Source: Mariannaea sp. PMI_226 (Eukaryota > Ascomycota > Sordariomycetes > Hypocreales > Nectriaceae). Taken from it: DNA of 64,000 nt. The translations under genes were made by a program, and so were the position numbers. This document shows, piece after piece, positions 11,939 to 23,380 of this stretch. A model generated the notes under the pieces. It saw only the letters and a program-made list of their open reading frames with translations, was not told the DNA's origin and did no database searches. How positions within the stretch are numbered: position 1 is the stretch's first letter; each line of letters opens with the position of its first letter. The stretch is from assembly GCA_024336345.1 (NCBI GenBank), contig JANFOG010000007.1:1054001-1118000 (forward strand), in the 5' to 3' direction.

Positions 11939-14342
11939 ATGTCCCCATCTGAGTCGGAGAAGGCGATAATACCACAAATCACCATCGAACCGTCTCAACT
12001 AAAACGGACGACTTGTGACGTTTGTCGGGAACGAAAGGTGAAGTGTGATCGGACCAAGCCCGAGTGTCTTCGATGTAAACGGTCAGGGCATACTTGCATA
12101 TACCCTTCAGTCGACGGTGAGGCGACAAAGCTCAACAGTGCTCTACAGACATTGCACGCTCGCCTTGGTAAGCGGGATTTCCTATCTTTACAAAAACAGA
12201 CACTAATCGTATATCCAACAGTTCAAGCTGAACTCAAGCTCCAACAGCGCGATCTGGTTCCGCCAGGAGACAATCTGGAGAGTTCACCGTCGGTGGGCCA
12301 GCTGGATGTAACGAACCCACATGGGAGCATTGACATCGAAGATAATGCCCTAAATAACTTGGCTTGCATGTAAGGAAACATCTCTTTAAATATTGATTTC
12401 ACGTTTTATTGCCTCTAGACAATGACCTGTATCTCATTGGGCATTGAGCTTACTATCTTTGTAGGGACAACTCCATGTATTTCGACCGACGGGACCCGAT
12501 TCCCATCAACCACCAAGTGGGTGCCGCAGAGTCTCGGCATGTCAAGTTGTCTCAATTTGAGCCATTGCAGACCAATATCTATTCGTTGTCCGACAACCTT
12601 CTTCCTGAGTTATGGCCATCAGATCCACGAATGGACCCTGCTGGTATCCCACACGTTTGGGACATAATTCCAAATGAGGCGCATCACGATACCCAGACCG
12701 GAGACTCAAAGTTGAGCTGTAGGCCAAAAGAAGCACCACAAGATGCGCCAGAGGCATTGTATGTATGCCCCAAATGATGGCGTGGAGTTATTGGACTGGT
12801 TTTGGGCCTGAACAACTGATAACTATTGCTTTGTAGTTTTGAAGTGTATTTCGAGATTGTCCAGGGGCATCTCCCGTTAGTCAACCGACACCGATTCTTG
12901 TCCAACACCACTGAGCAAGCTGGCCACCAAAGCCAAGCTCTAAGAGCAGCAATTGCAATGTCAGGGGCAGCATCCATGGATGATAACGAAGCCGCTTCCC
13001 ACTGGTACACCCGAGCTCGGGCCCATGTTGAAAAAGCTGAGATGGAGCTTGACAACTCGTCGTTTCAAACTCTCGATACCGCACAGGCTTTGCTTCTTAT
13101 TGCCAGATTTGAATTCTCACATGCAACAGCCACCACGCGAAGAGCGTTACTCACGATGGCTCGATTATCCCAGCTTCTTTTACTGCTAGGTTACGACAGA
13201 CTGGATGGGGCTTCAATGACGGTCCACGGCAAGCCCCAAGAATATGAAGCAGACATAGACTTGAGCGGTGATACAGACCTCATGCACGAAAAGAGGTGTA
13301 CTTTCTGGATTGCCTTCTCCATGCATTGTACATGTTCAATGAATCTCTCACATGCGCTTCTGAATAATCCATCTGAGGTACAGTACGCTCCGTCTGACTC
13401 CTCAGTTCCTTTTGTTTAATATTAAAAAGCTAACATTTTCGTACCCTAAGATCTGTACAAAGCTACCAATGACCACATCCGCAGGATCCGGCCGTACACT
13501 TATACCCTTTCCTCACCATGGAGATATTGCCCACACTATAGTCGATACGCTCGACGTTTTCCCTCTATTTATTCTTTCAGTTCATCATCTCCTTCAGACA
13601 GACCACCATGAAAAGATGACAACAGCTAACGTCACCGGCACGGGGGCACCCGACTATAACTTTTGCCTCATGCATGAGAAAATGGACAACTCAGCTAATG
13701 CGATTCTTGCATCGCTCATGTCATCTTCCATCACGTCCAAAGTTCATGGAACAGAACTGCGTACTCTAGTTTTGTTGATCACTCTGAGTGCTCGTATTAA
13801 ACTATACAAGGCGGCTATTATCAATGTCCAAAAAGCCGAATTCTTGGCGCCAGTGGTCAGTGAATGCCAGCGCATGGGCGTAATGACTGCAAATGCAATG
13901 AGCGATATCCTATTGGAAGCGGAAGCATTGAGTGAAAGCCGGGTATGACACTGTCCCCAAGTCAAACAACTGACAGCCCCCCCAAGAGCTACCTAATGAC
14001 TGTTTTACTTAGATTACAATTTATAAAGCCATGAGCCTCTTCATTATGCCGCCATTAGTAGCAGCTGCTGAGATCCAGCTATGCGTCTTGAAGAATGGCA
14101 TGAAAGAGATTGGTCAAAACGTATTCTACACCAATCGAGAGACGAGGCAGTCCCTCGAAACCATGTGTGCAGCAATGCTCTCGCTCAGAGGAACTTCAGA
14201 CAAATACAATTCCGTAATTGAAGAAGCGCAGACGTTTCTGAATAGTGCACAGGTGAGGAAGCGACCAAATCCCGATATGTCTGGAAAGCCAAGTCCTCAA
14301 CGACAGAGGACCCACGTACATACTAGCAGTGAATCTGCATAA
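11939..14342 (+). CDS. Zn(II)2Cys6 transcription factor, probable pathway-specific regulator
   Basis: Nuclear DNA-binding regulator at the left end of the biosynthetic cluster. Six exons join in phase: 11939-12167, 12222-12369, 12465-12758, 12837-13377, 13451-13942 and 14013-14342, giving about 677 residues. The zinc cluster is at residues 26-53 with spacing C-X2-C-X6-C-X6-C-X2-C-X6-C (TTCDVCRERKVKCDRTKPEC). It is followed by a short coiled coil formed across the first intron (LHARLVQAELKLQQRDL). The middle region carries the fungal_trans pattern: LPLVNRHRFL, a run of helices with LLTMARLSQLLLLLGYDR, and EKRCTFWIAF. The second intron must use the acceptor at 12464, because the earlier TAG at 12419 puts a stop in frame. 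It sits next to the A-T-R reductase gene, and CGGCCG sites recur in the cluster's promoters. Cluster-specific control is inferred from position. Confidence 0.88.
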
Positions 14343-14573
14343 CACGATAGACTAGTCACTCCTCTTTTTCTTTTTTTCTTCATATATATCCAAAGACAGG
14401 TATATTTGGTACAAAAGATAAATGGACGAAATTATAAAGGCGTCGAGGTTGAATTGAAACATGGGTTATGGGTTACAGTGTCAATAGATTAAATATTAAA
14501 ACACATCGAACATTTCTCAACGAGCTGTTTCTCATTCTCATCAATATTGTATGTCTAGGAGGATCTGCAGCTG

Positions 14574-17500
14574 TTATTCTTTGCAATCCCATCCTCGAAG
14601 CCATGATTCCATCAACTTTGCGTTAACTGGTTTCAGCTCTGCAAGAACGGGTGACCGTGCTTCTCCTAGATGCGTCGCGTACTTCACGTTTACCCGCGGG
14701 GATTGGAGGCTCATCTCGCGGTAAAAGTCAAGCAGTTTGATCGCCGGGTAACGGGCCACAGCCGTCTCGGTGACTTCCATTTTCTCCAGCTCTCTGATCC
14801 ACCCGCTGAAATCGACCCGTTCAACAGGTTTAGCCCTGGTTCTGTAGTATTCCTGTATGGCGTGGACCATGTCTCCCCAGTGACCCATTTGTGGATTGAC
14901 CAGATTATGGCACTCCAATCCTGAATCCCGGTCAGCGTCGCAAGAGGAGCCTCCAAAGCTAGGCATGGTAAGCTCCAGTAATATTTCCGCGGCCTTATTG
15001 ACGGGGACCCAACCAAGAGCGTCATGGCCTCCGAGAGATGAAGGGATTTTCCCCAGGTTCTTAGATGTCAAAACCATGGCGGGTAGCCATTCTGATAAAA
15101 GTTAGCGGTTGGCTGACAAGGATCAGCCGAGTTCGCTACTCACCGGCTTTATTCCATCTCGCCGCGACCCCATCATCTGGCCCGCTCAGCTGCCCAACCC
15201 GGACAATCGCACCGCTCAAACCCGAAAGCCGAGCCGCCCTCGATATGATGGAAGAAACAACATGTTTGGACTCGCCATAGCCCTGTGCTAGTGGAAGACT
15301 ATTATCTTCATCCATCTGCTCCGGAATTATTGACTCATCAGGTCGGACCGAGGAAAAGTTCCCCACACTAGCGATCGAGGATACAAAGATAAACCGAGGC
15401 TGATGGGGTGCCGCGATAGCCAGATCTATCAGCTGGCGGGTGCCATAAATAGAGTCCATAAAGTAATCGATATTGTTGTTGAAATTCACCGGCCAGGCGT
15501 TGTGGATAACGAACGTCACTTCATTTTCGAGGGTTTCATACTGTGAAGATGCAAGGCCAAAGTGAAGCTTTGTCAAATCCACAGTAAGGAATACCACTTT
15601 GCTGTTGAAGGCGGACAGGTCCAGATTACGTTCCTGAAATGCACGCTCTGTTCGTTCTGAGGCATCAGTGGAGCGATTGAGGCAGTAAACTTTGCGGATT
15701 TGTGACTGCGAAAGTAAATTATGGAGTATGTACGTGCCGAGTGAGCCCGTTGAACCAGTGAGGATAACAACATGGCTGATCTCTTGCTCAGACATACGAA
15801 TTATCCTGCGAGAAGCTGGTATTAGGGGGAACGACTTTGAGTACTTGTAAATCAACCCTGACATTCTTTCTTCTCGTGAAGACGTCTTGTTGGCGACTGC
15901 AGAACCCCTTAAGGCCACATTAACGACGAAATCCGCTAGGCGATTGACCGTCGGGTTTTTATATATGGCAATCAGTGGTAATTGGACAGAATTTGAGAAA
16001 AGACCGCCTCCAATGGAATGAGACAGTAGTAGTGTTCTATGGAGTTGAATAGCCTTTAAGGAGTCCATTCCGTTGTGGAAGAAATCGTCGTCGTCTGAGA
16101 GTGGCGACGGTAAGACCAAGTCGACTGCCCTCCTGATCTCGATCTGAATGTTCTGAATAGAATATGTCGCGCTGGGCACCGATCCCTTTTCAACCTTGGG
16201 GACATTAGAGATTTCTCCGTTGTAGAGACAGTTGATCTCTTCCTCGTAAAGTTGACAAGTGGTTTGGCGTTTGACAGAACCTTTGGGAGCACGCAAGAAT
16301 GGCTTGTCACGCTGAGCCAAGATGACCATATGGCGCCAGACTTTAGCGTGCGAGGGCAAAATGATGTTTGAAGCATCAATACTCGGCCACAGTCTGTCTA
16401 GAAACCCATTTTCGGTAGTAAACTTGTAGTTGCTAGGCTCAATGATCAAGCCAGTCTGGAACCTCTGTGAGCCGACAAGGAGAGCCCCCTTAACCAATTC
16501 ATGGCCTTCGATGGCCTTTTCAAAGAGGACAGGAGTAACCTTCTCGCCATTGGTCAGGACAATTGTGTCATCTGCTCGCCCTATATGCCTCCACAAGTTC
16601 TGTTTTGCTGGATGCCTCTCAAAGAGATCGCTTGTCTTCCATTCCGACAGGTGTGGGAAGTTGTGGAAAACTAGTTGGTGCTTTTGATTGTATTTCTGCT
16701 TCACAATCAACTCAAACGACCCATTTTGCCTATCTTCCATGGCCACTCCGTACTCAGGATTCCACTCAAAATATTCCCAGTCTTTAGGGTCCTGGGGAAC
16801 ATAGCTGGGAACATTCAGGATTTCAGTGCTTCCAATACCATTTAGTAGGGTTGTGATCTTGGATATCTTGTTGCCGCTAGATTGAGCTAGGGGTGCACCG
16901 CCGTAGAAAACGAACTCAACCTTGGAAAGTGCCTCCAACCCGCCACTCATACAACTCATTGCCTCGAGAATAGATGGTGCAGTTGCGATAGCTGAAGGTC
17001 TGACTTGATTTATCGCATCAACCATTGTATCTGCCGTAATAGGTTTGTCTGCTGGTAGCAAGACGAGGGGCCCGCGATGGTAGATTGCGCGAAGAAGTAT
17101 CGCGATGCCCATAATGTGGAAAAATGGGAGCATGGATATCATGATAGTAGGTGTGTAAAGTTCGTCATGAACGTTGCGACGACCTGGGGGTGTCTGCATC
17201 TGCTTTATGGTATCTATGACTGCCAGTGCTCCAGCTTTGAGATATATTGGCTTCGGCAGGCCGGTAGTGCCACTGGAATGAAGGATAATGACAGTGTCCT
17301 CCTCTTTCAACTCCACAGGACTCTTGCTTTGTGGAATTTTATCTCGCGTCTCTGCGAGAAAATCAAGTACCTCGGGGACTTGAATCGCTGTAGTTATGGC
17401 TTTATGATTTGCGATAACCTGATCCACTTGGTTGCGCAATTCTGAGCTGTACAGTATCAATTCACATTCGACGGATTTGAACAAAGAGGAGTGGCCATGC

Positions 17501-17885
17501 GTGGAGTTTCTTGGAGATGCCAACAATACCTAAGTGTACATGTTAAACACACTCATTCCTATTGAATAGAATATGGATACAGATTATCAAAATGCAAAAT
17601 ATCGTGGAAGTAACTCACCGTATACCCAATTTTCATACATGCTAATAGTACTATCGGGTACCTAATGTCATTGCTGCCCATATACGCAATTGTGCTTCCG
17701 GGGACGGCTAGACCAAGCTGCGACTCAACCCAAAATGCCATCCTATCAACTGCAGTCTTTAACTGCAACCATGTCATGGGCGACCACGAAGACTCCCCAT
17801 GGGGTCCTAGACCGGGTAAAAAGGCCCAAGGACCATGAGGTGTATGAATAGATGCCTCATTGACTGCTGATAAAAGGGTCCTCAT
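14574..17885 (-). CDS. NRPS-like carboxylate reductase (adenylation-thiolation-reductase)
   Basis: Adenylate-forming reductase that activates a carboxylic acid with ATP, loads it on a phosphopantetheine arm and releases it reductively with NADPH as aldehyde or alcohol. Three exons, 17885-17619, 17529-15144 and 15091-14574, join in phase to about 1056 residues, a normal A-T-R size. The adenylation core motif LHSSGTTGLPKPIY is near residue 170, with a conserved late-A lysine in APKGSVKRQT. The carrier motif GMDSLKA has its serine near 578. The reductase begins with TGSTGSLGTYIL near 684 and has the catalytic pair in YGESK near 840. There is no condensation domain. The open frame extends to 17939 only through a GTG, so the ATG at 17885 is preferred. 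It is divergent from the hydrolase gene. The substrate is unknown; the polyketide acid is a reasonable guess. Confidence 0.9.
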
Positions 17886-18869
17886 TATTGGAATACAGGT
17901 ATATTGGTGCTGGGGCGCTTGTTGATGGTGGACTGACACTGACTAAAGGTAGTAGGTTAGAATCACTCCAGTTACGCATGCGCCGCGACCGAGACAAATG
18001 AGCACAGTCGAGATGCCACTACCTAAGCCTGACTATTTAATTACCTTTTTCTTCAATTTCTTCTATTCACCGAAATCTTTATTTTCCTTTAACTCCGACG
18101 ACGCATGTTTTCAGCCGACAGGAATTCGTTGCGGCTGCCGAGCCGTAACACTTTTGCGGTAGTTTGGTGGGCATTCCAACCGATGGTCTGTGTTGTCGTG
18201 ATTCTCTTTTTTCCTCTCCCTCCTCTTTCTGCTGTCTCTCTTTGTTACTTCACGATCGCCTCTGATTGGACAATGCGCCTCGGTGTATCGGGCCTGTGCT
18301 GATGCGACAACTCGCGACAGATTTGATGCAGATCATGGCCAGGAAGCAGTGGCGGAGGCTCGGCCGGCGCTTGAAGCGGATTGCGTAAAAGCCAGCCACC
18401 GGAGAAATATGACCCGAGTAAGCAGCAAGTAGACTACCTGGTCGTATACGTAACAATTCCTACCGGCAAAGTCGTATTGCCTATGCAACCTGTGCCCACA
18501 CCACCTGGTCCAATCGGAGCCAACATGGGCGCGTATGAAAGCGGCAATGAGACGGGATCGCAACGGGCCGGTCAGCGATCAAAACTAATCGGCTATGAAT
18601 GTTCGTATATATGTGGCATGTGAAATAGCTTGTCGGTTATGCACCCGAGCGTGTCAAAATGGCCTCTATCTGCGTGTCGATCGAATCCAGCCAAGAGGCT
18701 AGCGGTTACAGACTCTGATCCTTTCAATTCAGGTACCAGAGCCAAGTAATGTTAATAAATATGACGAGTTGCTGCAATTGCGGCTGCCTAGCCGAAAAAC
18801 TCATCAACAGTTGAGTGCCAATTCACTTACCTTGCCTCACTTGGCAACAAGATACCACCCCAATCCACC
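17886..18869. promoter_or_regulatory. Shared divergent promoter of A-T-R reductase and hydrolase
   Basis: About 980 bases between two outward-facing genes. It contains CTCGGCCGG at 18359-18367, roughly 470-510 bases from both start codons, a GCCGAG half-site at 18137-18142, and a TAGCCGA near 18789. Pyrimidine-rich DNA occurs near 18045-18095 and 18200-18240. No gene-like open frame is supported. Confidence 0.55.
18359..18367. promoter_or_regulatory. CGGCCG site in A-T-R/hydrolase promoter
   Basis: CTCGGCCGG matches nine of the first nine positions of the shared CTCGGCCGAG palindrome except the last base (G for A). The position, mid-way between divergent starts, parallels the other cluster copies. 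Regulatory role is inferred. Confidence 0.35.
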
Positions 18870-19997
18870 ATGACGATTACGAGTGACATCACCCTCGACG
18901 CCTCGAGGTTTATCCAAGAGAACATTACCGAGGACACAAAGAAGACCAACTCCATCATTGAGACGGTCAGCTCCAAAGGGCCACGATGGCATGAGGTCGG
19001 CGCCGCCAAGTACAGGGCGATGCGTGAGACGGGAGAGACACCACTTCCTGTGCCAGTCTATCTTCCGGGAGCAAAGGATGCAACAGTGCCATCGAGGGAC
19101 CCAGGTCGCATAATTCCTGTCCGTGTATACACACCAGACAATGGGCTTCCTAGTAAAGGAATCTTCCTTCACATCCACGGTGGTGGTTTTGTCTTGTCTA
19201 CCCATCAACAGTAGGTTTTTATTGCTCGAATCTTTTCAACCAAAACCGTCTAGTATCAGAGTAAGGGATCCGTCTAATAAACTGGGCGAAATTATAGCCA
19301 AGATGGAACCCTTCAGCGTTACGCCAATACCTGCCAGTTGACAGCCATCTCGATCGGGTACCGTCTTGCACCTGAAGACCCTTGGCCCGCCGCGGTGCAC
19401 GACTGCTTTGATGTTGCCGAGCACCTTGTTGACAACGGGCAGTCTGCTTTTGGAGCTAGTTTGCTTCTTGTGAGCGGCGAGTCTGCGGGCGCGTGTCTTT
19501 CAGTCCTGACTGCATTCCACCTCCTCCGCGTCCGCCCAGACCATCGCCTTGCGGGAGTCATATTCCCGTTTGGTCAATTCGACCTGACGTTGAACTTACC
19601 CAAGGTGAGCTCTTTCGAGCGAGCTCTTGTCATTAATCGTATGGCTCTGCAACGGTTTTCCGACGCGTATACACCGGACATGAGCATCGAGGAGCGCCGC
19701 AATCATCTGGTGTCACCTCTATACGATGACATAGAGAGACTCTCAAGTGTGCAAGGATCACTACCGCCGGCCCTTTTTCTATGTGGGACAGAGGACCCTC
19801 TCCTAGATGATACGATCCTTATGAGCACAAAATGGATGATGACGGGGAGCGAAGCTATTGTGAAGATCTACCCTGGCGTCCCGCATGCCTTCACAACTTT
19901 CCCTGGGTTCAAACCTGGCCAAGAGGCTATCGCAATCGCGCTGCAATTTGCCAAGGAAAAGTTGGAGGCCCTGTCAGCTAACCAGCCGACTAAGTAG
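18870..19997 (+). CDS. Alpha/beta hydrolase, hormone-sensitive-lipase type esterase
   Basis: Serine esterase of the HSL group. Exons 18870-19210 and 19298-19997 give about 346 residues. The join restores a continuous family sequence through LSTHQHQDGTLQRYAN, followed by TAISIGYRLAPE; the acceptor is ATTATAG at 19291-19297, and other acceptors break the frame. The oxyanion-hole motif HGGGF precedes the intron. The nucleophile is in GESAG, the acid in GTEDPLLDD and the histidine in GVPHAF, so the triad is complete. There is no signal peptide, so a cytosolic enzyme is expected. The HR-PKS ends at its ACP with no release domain, and hydrolases next to such synthases often free the chain or cleave an ester; either role would fit. 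It is transcribed away from the A-T-R reductase from a shared promoter. Confidence 0.88.
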
Positions 19998-21472
19998 CTC
20001 TATATTTCATAGGAGAAAGATGGATCAATGGCCGACCTTAGACATATCAAACGTCTCTGGCCTCCGTGCATCGCACCACCCAACCGGGGGGTTGAACATG
20101 GAGAACCCGGCGTAGTATGGCTTTTTCCAATGGAATGTCATAATAAATTGCTATGAACATCACTTCAAGCATCCCAAAAATAAATAGATAAGGAAATGCA
20201 ATACTACGATTTTAGATATGTTGCTATCCTCAAGTTAATAACCAACTGTCCTGAATCTAAGAGTAAGCCTCATTAAGATTGTAATTTGGTGGTTTATGTG
20301 ACTGGGAATATCAGCTTTACTGCATGTGTAATGTCAAATGTCTCCCACTACAAAGTTCCTAAATAACTACTTTTATTTTATATTTATCTTCTACCATGCT
20401 GTTAACACAAGCCGGAAGGACAACCTGTATAACCACTACAAGTGATTTGCACGTTATTCAAGAATCACGTGCCCGATTCGTCTCATCGCACTTCTTTTGA
20501 CGAAGCCAACACGTTTGGCATCCGGTTGAGCTTTAAAGCCTGTCTCTAGCAGGCCTCATTGCCATATGTGCGCGAGTGTTCGTGTTATTATCCGCCTGCA
20601 GCAGTGAGACGAAGGCAAGGAGAAAGCTAGGCGGGTCTGATTGACCAGACCTACGAGCGCCTCGAGGGTAGTTGGTCCGCAGGTGGTCTAGACTCCGTTG
20701 AGATGCCTGCTCCCACCTCCGGCAATAACGGCACTGACAAAACACGCAGAGCCTGCACCTAAGTAGCCATAACATGGTAGGGCCAGAAAGATGAAAGCTG
20801 GGTTAACAGCGAGGCTCTTCTAAGCCACCATTATATACAGGTGTTGTGTCTCCATACTCTATGAAGCAAGGGAATCTTGAGACCGTTGCGCAGCAGAGTG
20901 TGTGACAGTCCACTACGACAGCTTATTTGATCGAATATCTCGTCTCAAGAAGCTTCGAATGCTCTTCGATTGCAGCCGAAGGTGGAATGTGTGAACGAAG
21001 CACTTTCGGATGAGTTGCCGCAGAGAAGGGAGCTACTTTCCGTGGCTGACGTCTTCAAGATAGCTCACGATGGAAGATGGTGATAATGAATATACTATCC
21101 ACCTTCTACATTCTCTACTGAGGCTCCATTTCTTGTGGAACCGTTGGCCGAAGCTGGGACGGTGTCCAGTAAAGAATGCTGTTCACCATGCATTGCTAGC
21201 GCCAACAAGGTGGGTTTTCACAAAAGTCCTTCACGATGACCAGCCATGGATTCATGGAAAATATGTCTCTAACTACTAGAGAGCGACTGCCACTGTTTGA
21301 CGGTCATATGAAATTTCTGAAGTCTGGCTGGGCCGAGACAGACGTCTTGTAAATCGTGGGGATTTCATGACTAAACGTGGGATTTCACGACGTGAAGTAA
21401 CTAGTCTGACACCATCATACAACATCTGCGACTTTAGGGATCTCTAATCGCAGATTTCAGACTAGCCAAAAA
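19998..21472. other. Intergenic region between hydrolase and decayed enoyl reductase
   Basis: No supported gene. The first 450 bases are AT-rich and probably contain the hydrolase 3' UTR. A near-duplicate pair, GTGGGGATTTCATGA and GTGGGATTTCACGA, lies at about 21355-21390. Small open frames at 20533-20775 and 21070-21279 show no motif. Confidence 0.5.
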
Positions 21473-22792
21473 TCATTCTAGAAGATTATCCACACCATAC
21501 CATACATGCTCCTTGTCCATCAAAGCCATCAGAGTCCAGGGGTGTCTGCTATCCTGCGTGAGAGTCAGTTGAAGATATCCGATGTTTCGCATCGCATCCA
21601 GAGAGCGATCATACCATGCAACCAGCTTCTTAGCTGAAACCTCATTATTGCGCAGTCTTTGTACCCCTTCTAAGATTCCATCCAGTCCTTTCGGAAGGAT
21701 CTCATGTGGGTGTACTGACAAGTCTCCCTTGGCAAGTAGGTAAGAGATATACCGATAGAACCAGTGTCCAAAATCTTTGTCTGCTGCCGCTCGTTCCTCT
21801 GTGATCCAAGGGTGCTTCCGGCCGTAGGAACTGGGGACAAAGGTCAGAGAGAACTTGACTCCCTCTGGCCATTGCCAGGCGGCGTCCGACTCCGCTGCCG
21901 GATCAAGCATGTTGATCTCGCCACCTCCAAAAGCAACCAGAACCTGAGTCAACATCTTATGGCTCCCAAATTCAGACACTGCATCAAGCACGTGATGAAG
22001 TTCCTTGCCCGTTCCTCTCATAACCTCGATAATTTTCTCCGCAACATCTCCATCACGATAGTCAATGATATGGGTTGCAGCGTTCAGTGATGATAGGGTT
22101 GAGCCTGCTTAGCTTAGCGAGTTGCCATGCATAAGCACCTACCGCAGTTGAGCCTCCGTAAATAAGGATCGGAGGTCCACCTCGAGGCGCGGCAGCGCTT
22201 GATGTTGGCAGTGGAAGTTGAAGGGCCTGATACAGGGAGATGCCGGCTGTCATTGTGACCAAAGGCAGTCCCGCTCCCTCTTCAAATGAGACATTTGGGG
22301 GCAGGTGGAAGGTCGAAGAAGCAAGAGCAATGGCATATTCCGTGTAGCCTCCGTATGGCTCGGTCAGTTGATGGAAAGCCGCTACGCGGTCGCCTGCTCT
22401 ATATTCCTAAACATCATCGCCTGCGTTTAACGCTTCGCTCTCGTTACGATCTTCGGTATGCTATGAGGTAGGTTTATCTCAGCGCCCACGATCCAAACTG
22501 AGACCAGCGAATGTCTTTGAGAATCTCCAGTTCTTTGATTGCTTGGCTGTCTTACCTTCCAGTCCTTGGGATTCAAGCCAGTTGCAACAACCTTGATTAG
22601 GACTTCGTTTGGGCCTGGTTTTCTGTAATAACCTTGCGTTAGCCGAGCACAATATTATTTTAACTGAACGGGTTGAAAATGGGTGTAATGTTAGGATCAG
22701 AAAGACCTAGCATACAGGATATCAACACTGCGTCGCAATGCTGTGTATTTGGGATCGCCAAACAGGGCTACTTCTTCCATCTTGGTAGACAT
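21473..22792 (-). pseudogene. Decayed trans-acting enoyl reductase (LovC/zinc-alcohol-dehydrogenase type)
   Basis: Medium-chain reductase of the kind that supplies enoyl reduction in trans to fungal HR-PKSs whose own ER is dead. Exon 1 (22792-22716, MSTKMEEVALFGDPKY) and exon 2 (22622-22556, KPGPNEVLIKVV to NPKDWK) splice cleanly. Exon 3 starts at 22460 but meets an in-frame TAG at 22407-22409, exactly where the conserved stretch between GDD and EYRAGDRVAAFHQ should lie; about ten residues are also missing. The frame is then open through EPYGGYTEYA and the cofactor motif IYGGSTAVGAYAWQLAKLS. At about 22087 the sequence jumps from NPIIT to LNAATHIIDYRDGD with a frame change and loss of roughly a dozen residues. 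The rest is open to a stop at 21473. No GT-AG intron explains either lesion, so I call it a pseudogene; assembly error is the alternative. Confidence 0.78.
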
Positions 22793-23380
22793 GGTCGCGA
22801 TACAATGAATTAAGGGAGAATAGTTCGCAGAGCTGATGCAGTACAGTAGGAAATCAAATGCTGGTATAGGACGATAGAGCTTATCAAGATGAACAAGGTG
22901 GTCTCGTAAAATGAGGTTGAAATCATCAATACTGTACGAGGAACGAGCAGGGTGACAATAACAGTTGCTGACTAGACTAGACTAACCCTGTATGACTGTA
23001 AGCAAAAAGAGTCGGAGGCAGGGGACGCCAACATAACACCCCTCACACTTGACTCAGCCTGGAGACTACCGGTGCCTGCAGCCGACAGCAAAAAATGAAA
23101 AAAGCCGTGAACCCGAGCCGAATGCCTGCAGGCCGGTCTTTCTACGTGGCTTTTGGTATTCATTGATAAGAAAACCCAGGGCGAAGCGATCAAATATCTA
23201 TCCATAAGCACTAGGAAGGATGTAAGTAATGGGTAAAAGAGCCTCAAGCAGAAGGAGATTGTGTATCTAATAGGGAATTAGCTTGAAATCTTTTCTTAGG
23301 TCATTTATTTATTTCAATAACAGTCATTTTATTTCTCTGAACTCTAGATAGATTGGCAGAACACAGCTAGAGATCCTGTA
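22793..23380. other. Intergenic region upstream of the enoyl reductase pseudogene
   Basis: Carries the promoter side of the pseudogene and the 3' side of the GMC gene. I see GAGCCGAA at 23115-23122 but no CGGCCG core, unlike the other cluster promoters. No supported gene. Confidence 0.5.

Noticed and set aside
12420..12464. Earlier acceptor TCTAG at 12415-12419 for the second intron of the cluster regulator
   Set aside because: Using it gives a TGA stop within two codons; the acceptor at 12464 keeps the frame open.
17886..17939. N-terminal extension of the A-T-R reductase to 17939
   Set aside because: It begins with GTG; the first ATG in frame is at 17885.
22062..22262. Separate small gene for the enoyl-reductase cofactor segment
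   Set aside because: It is the middle of the decayed enoyl reductase; flanking pieces in adjacent frames complete the same family.
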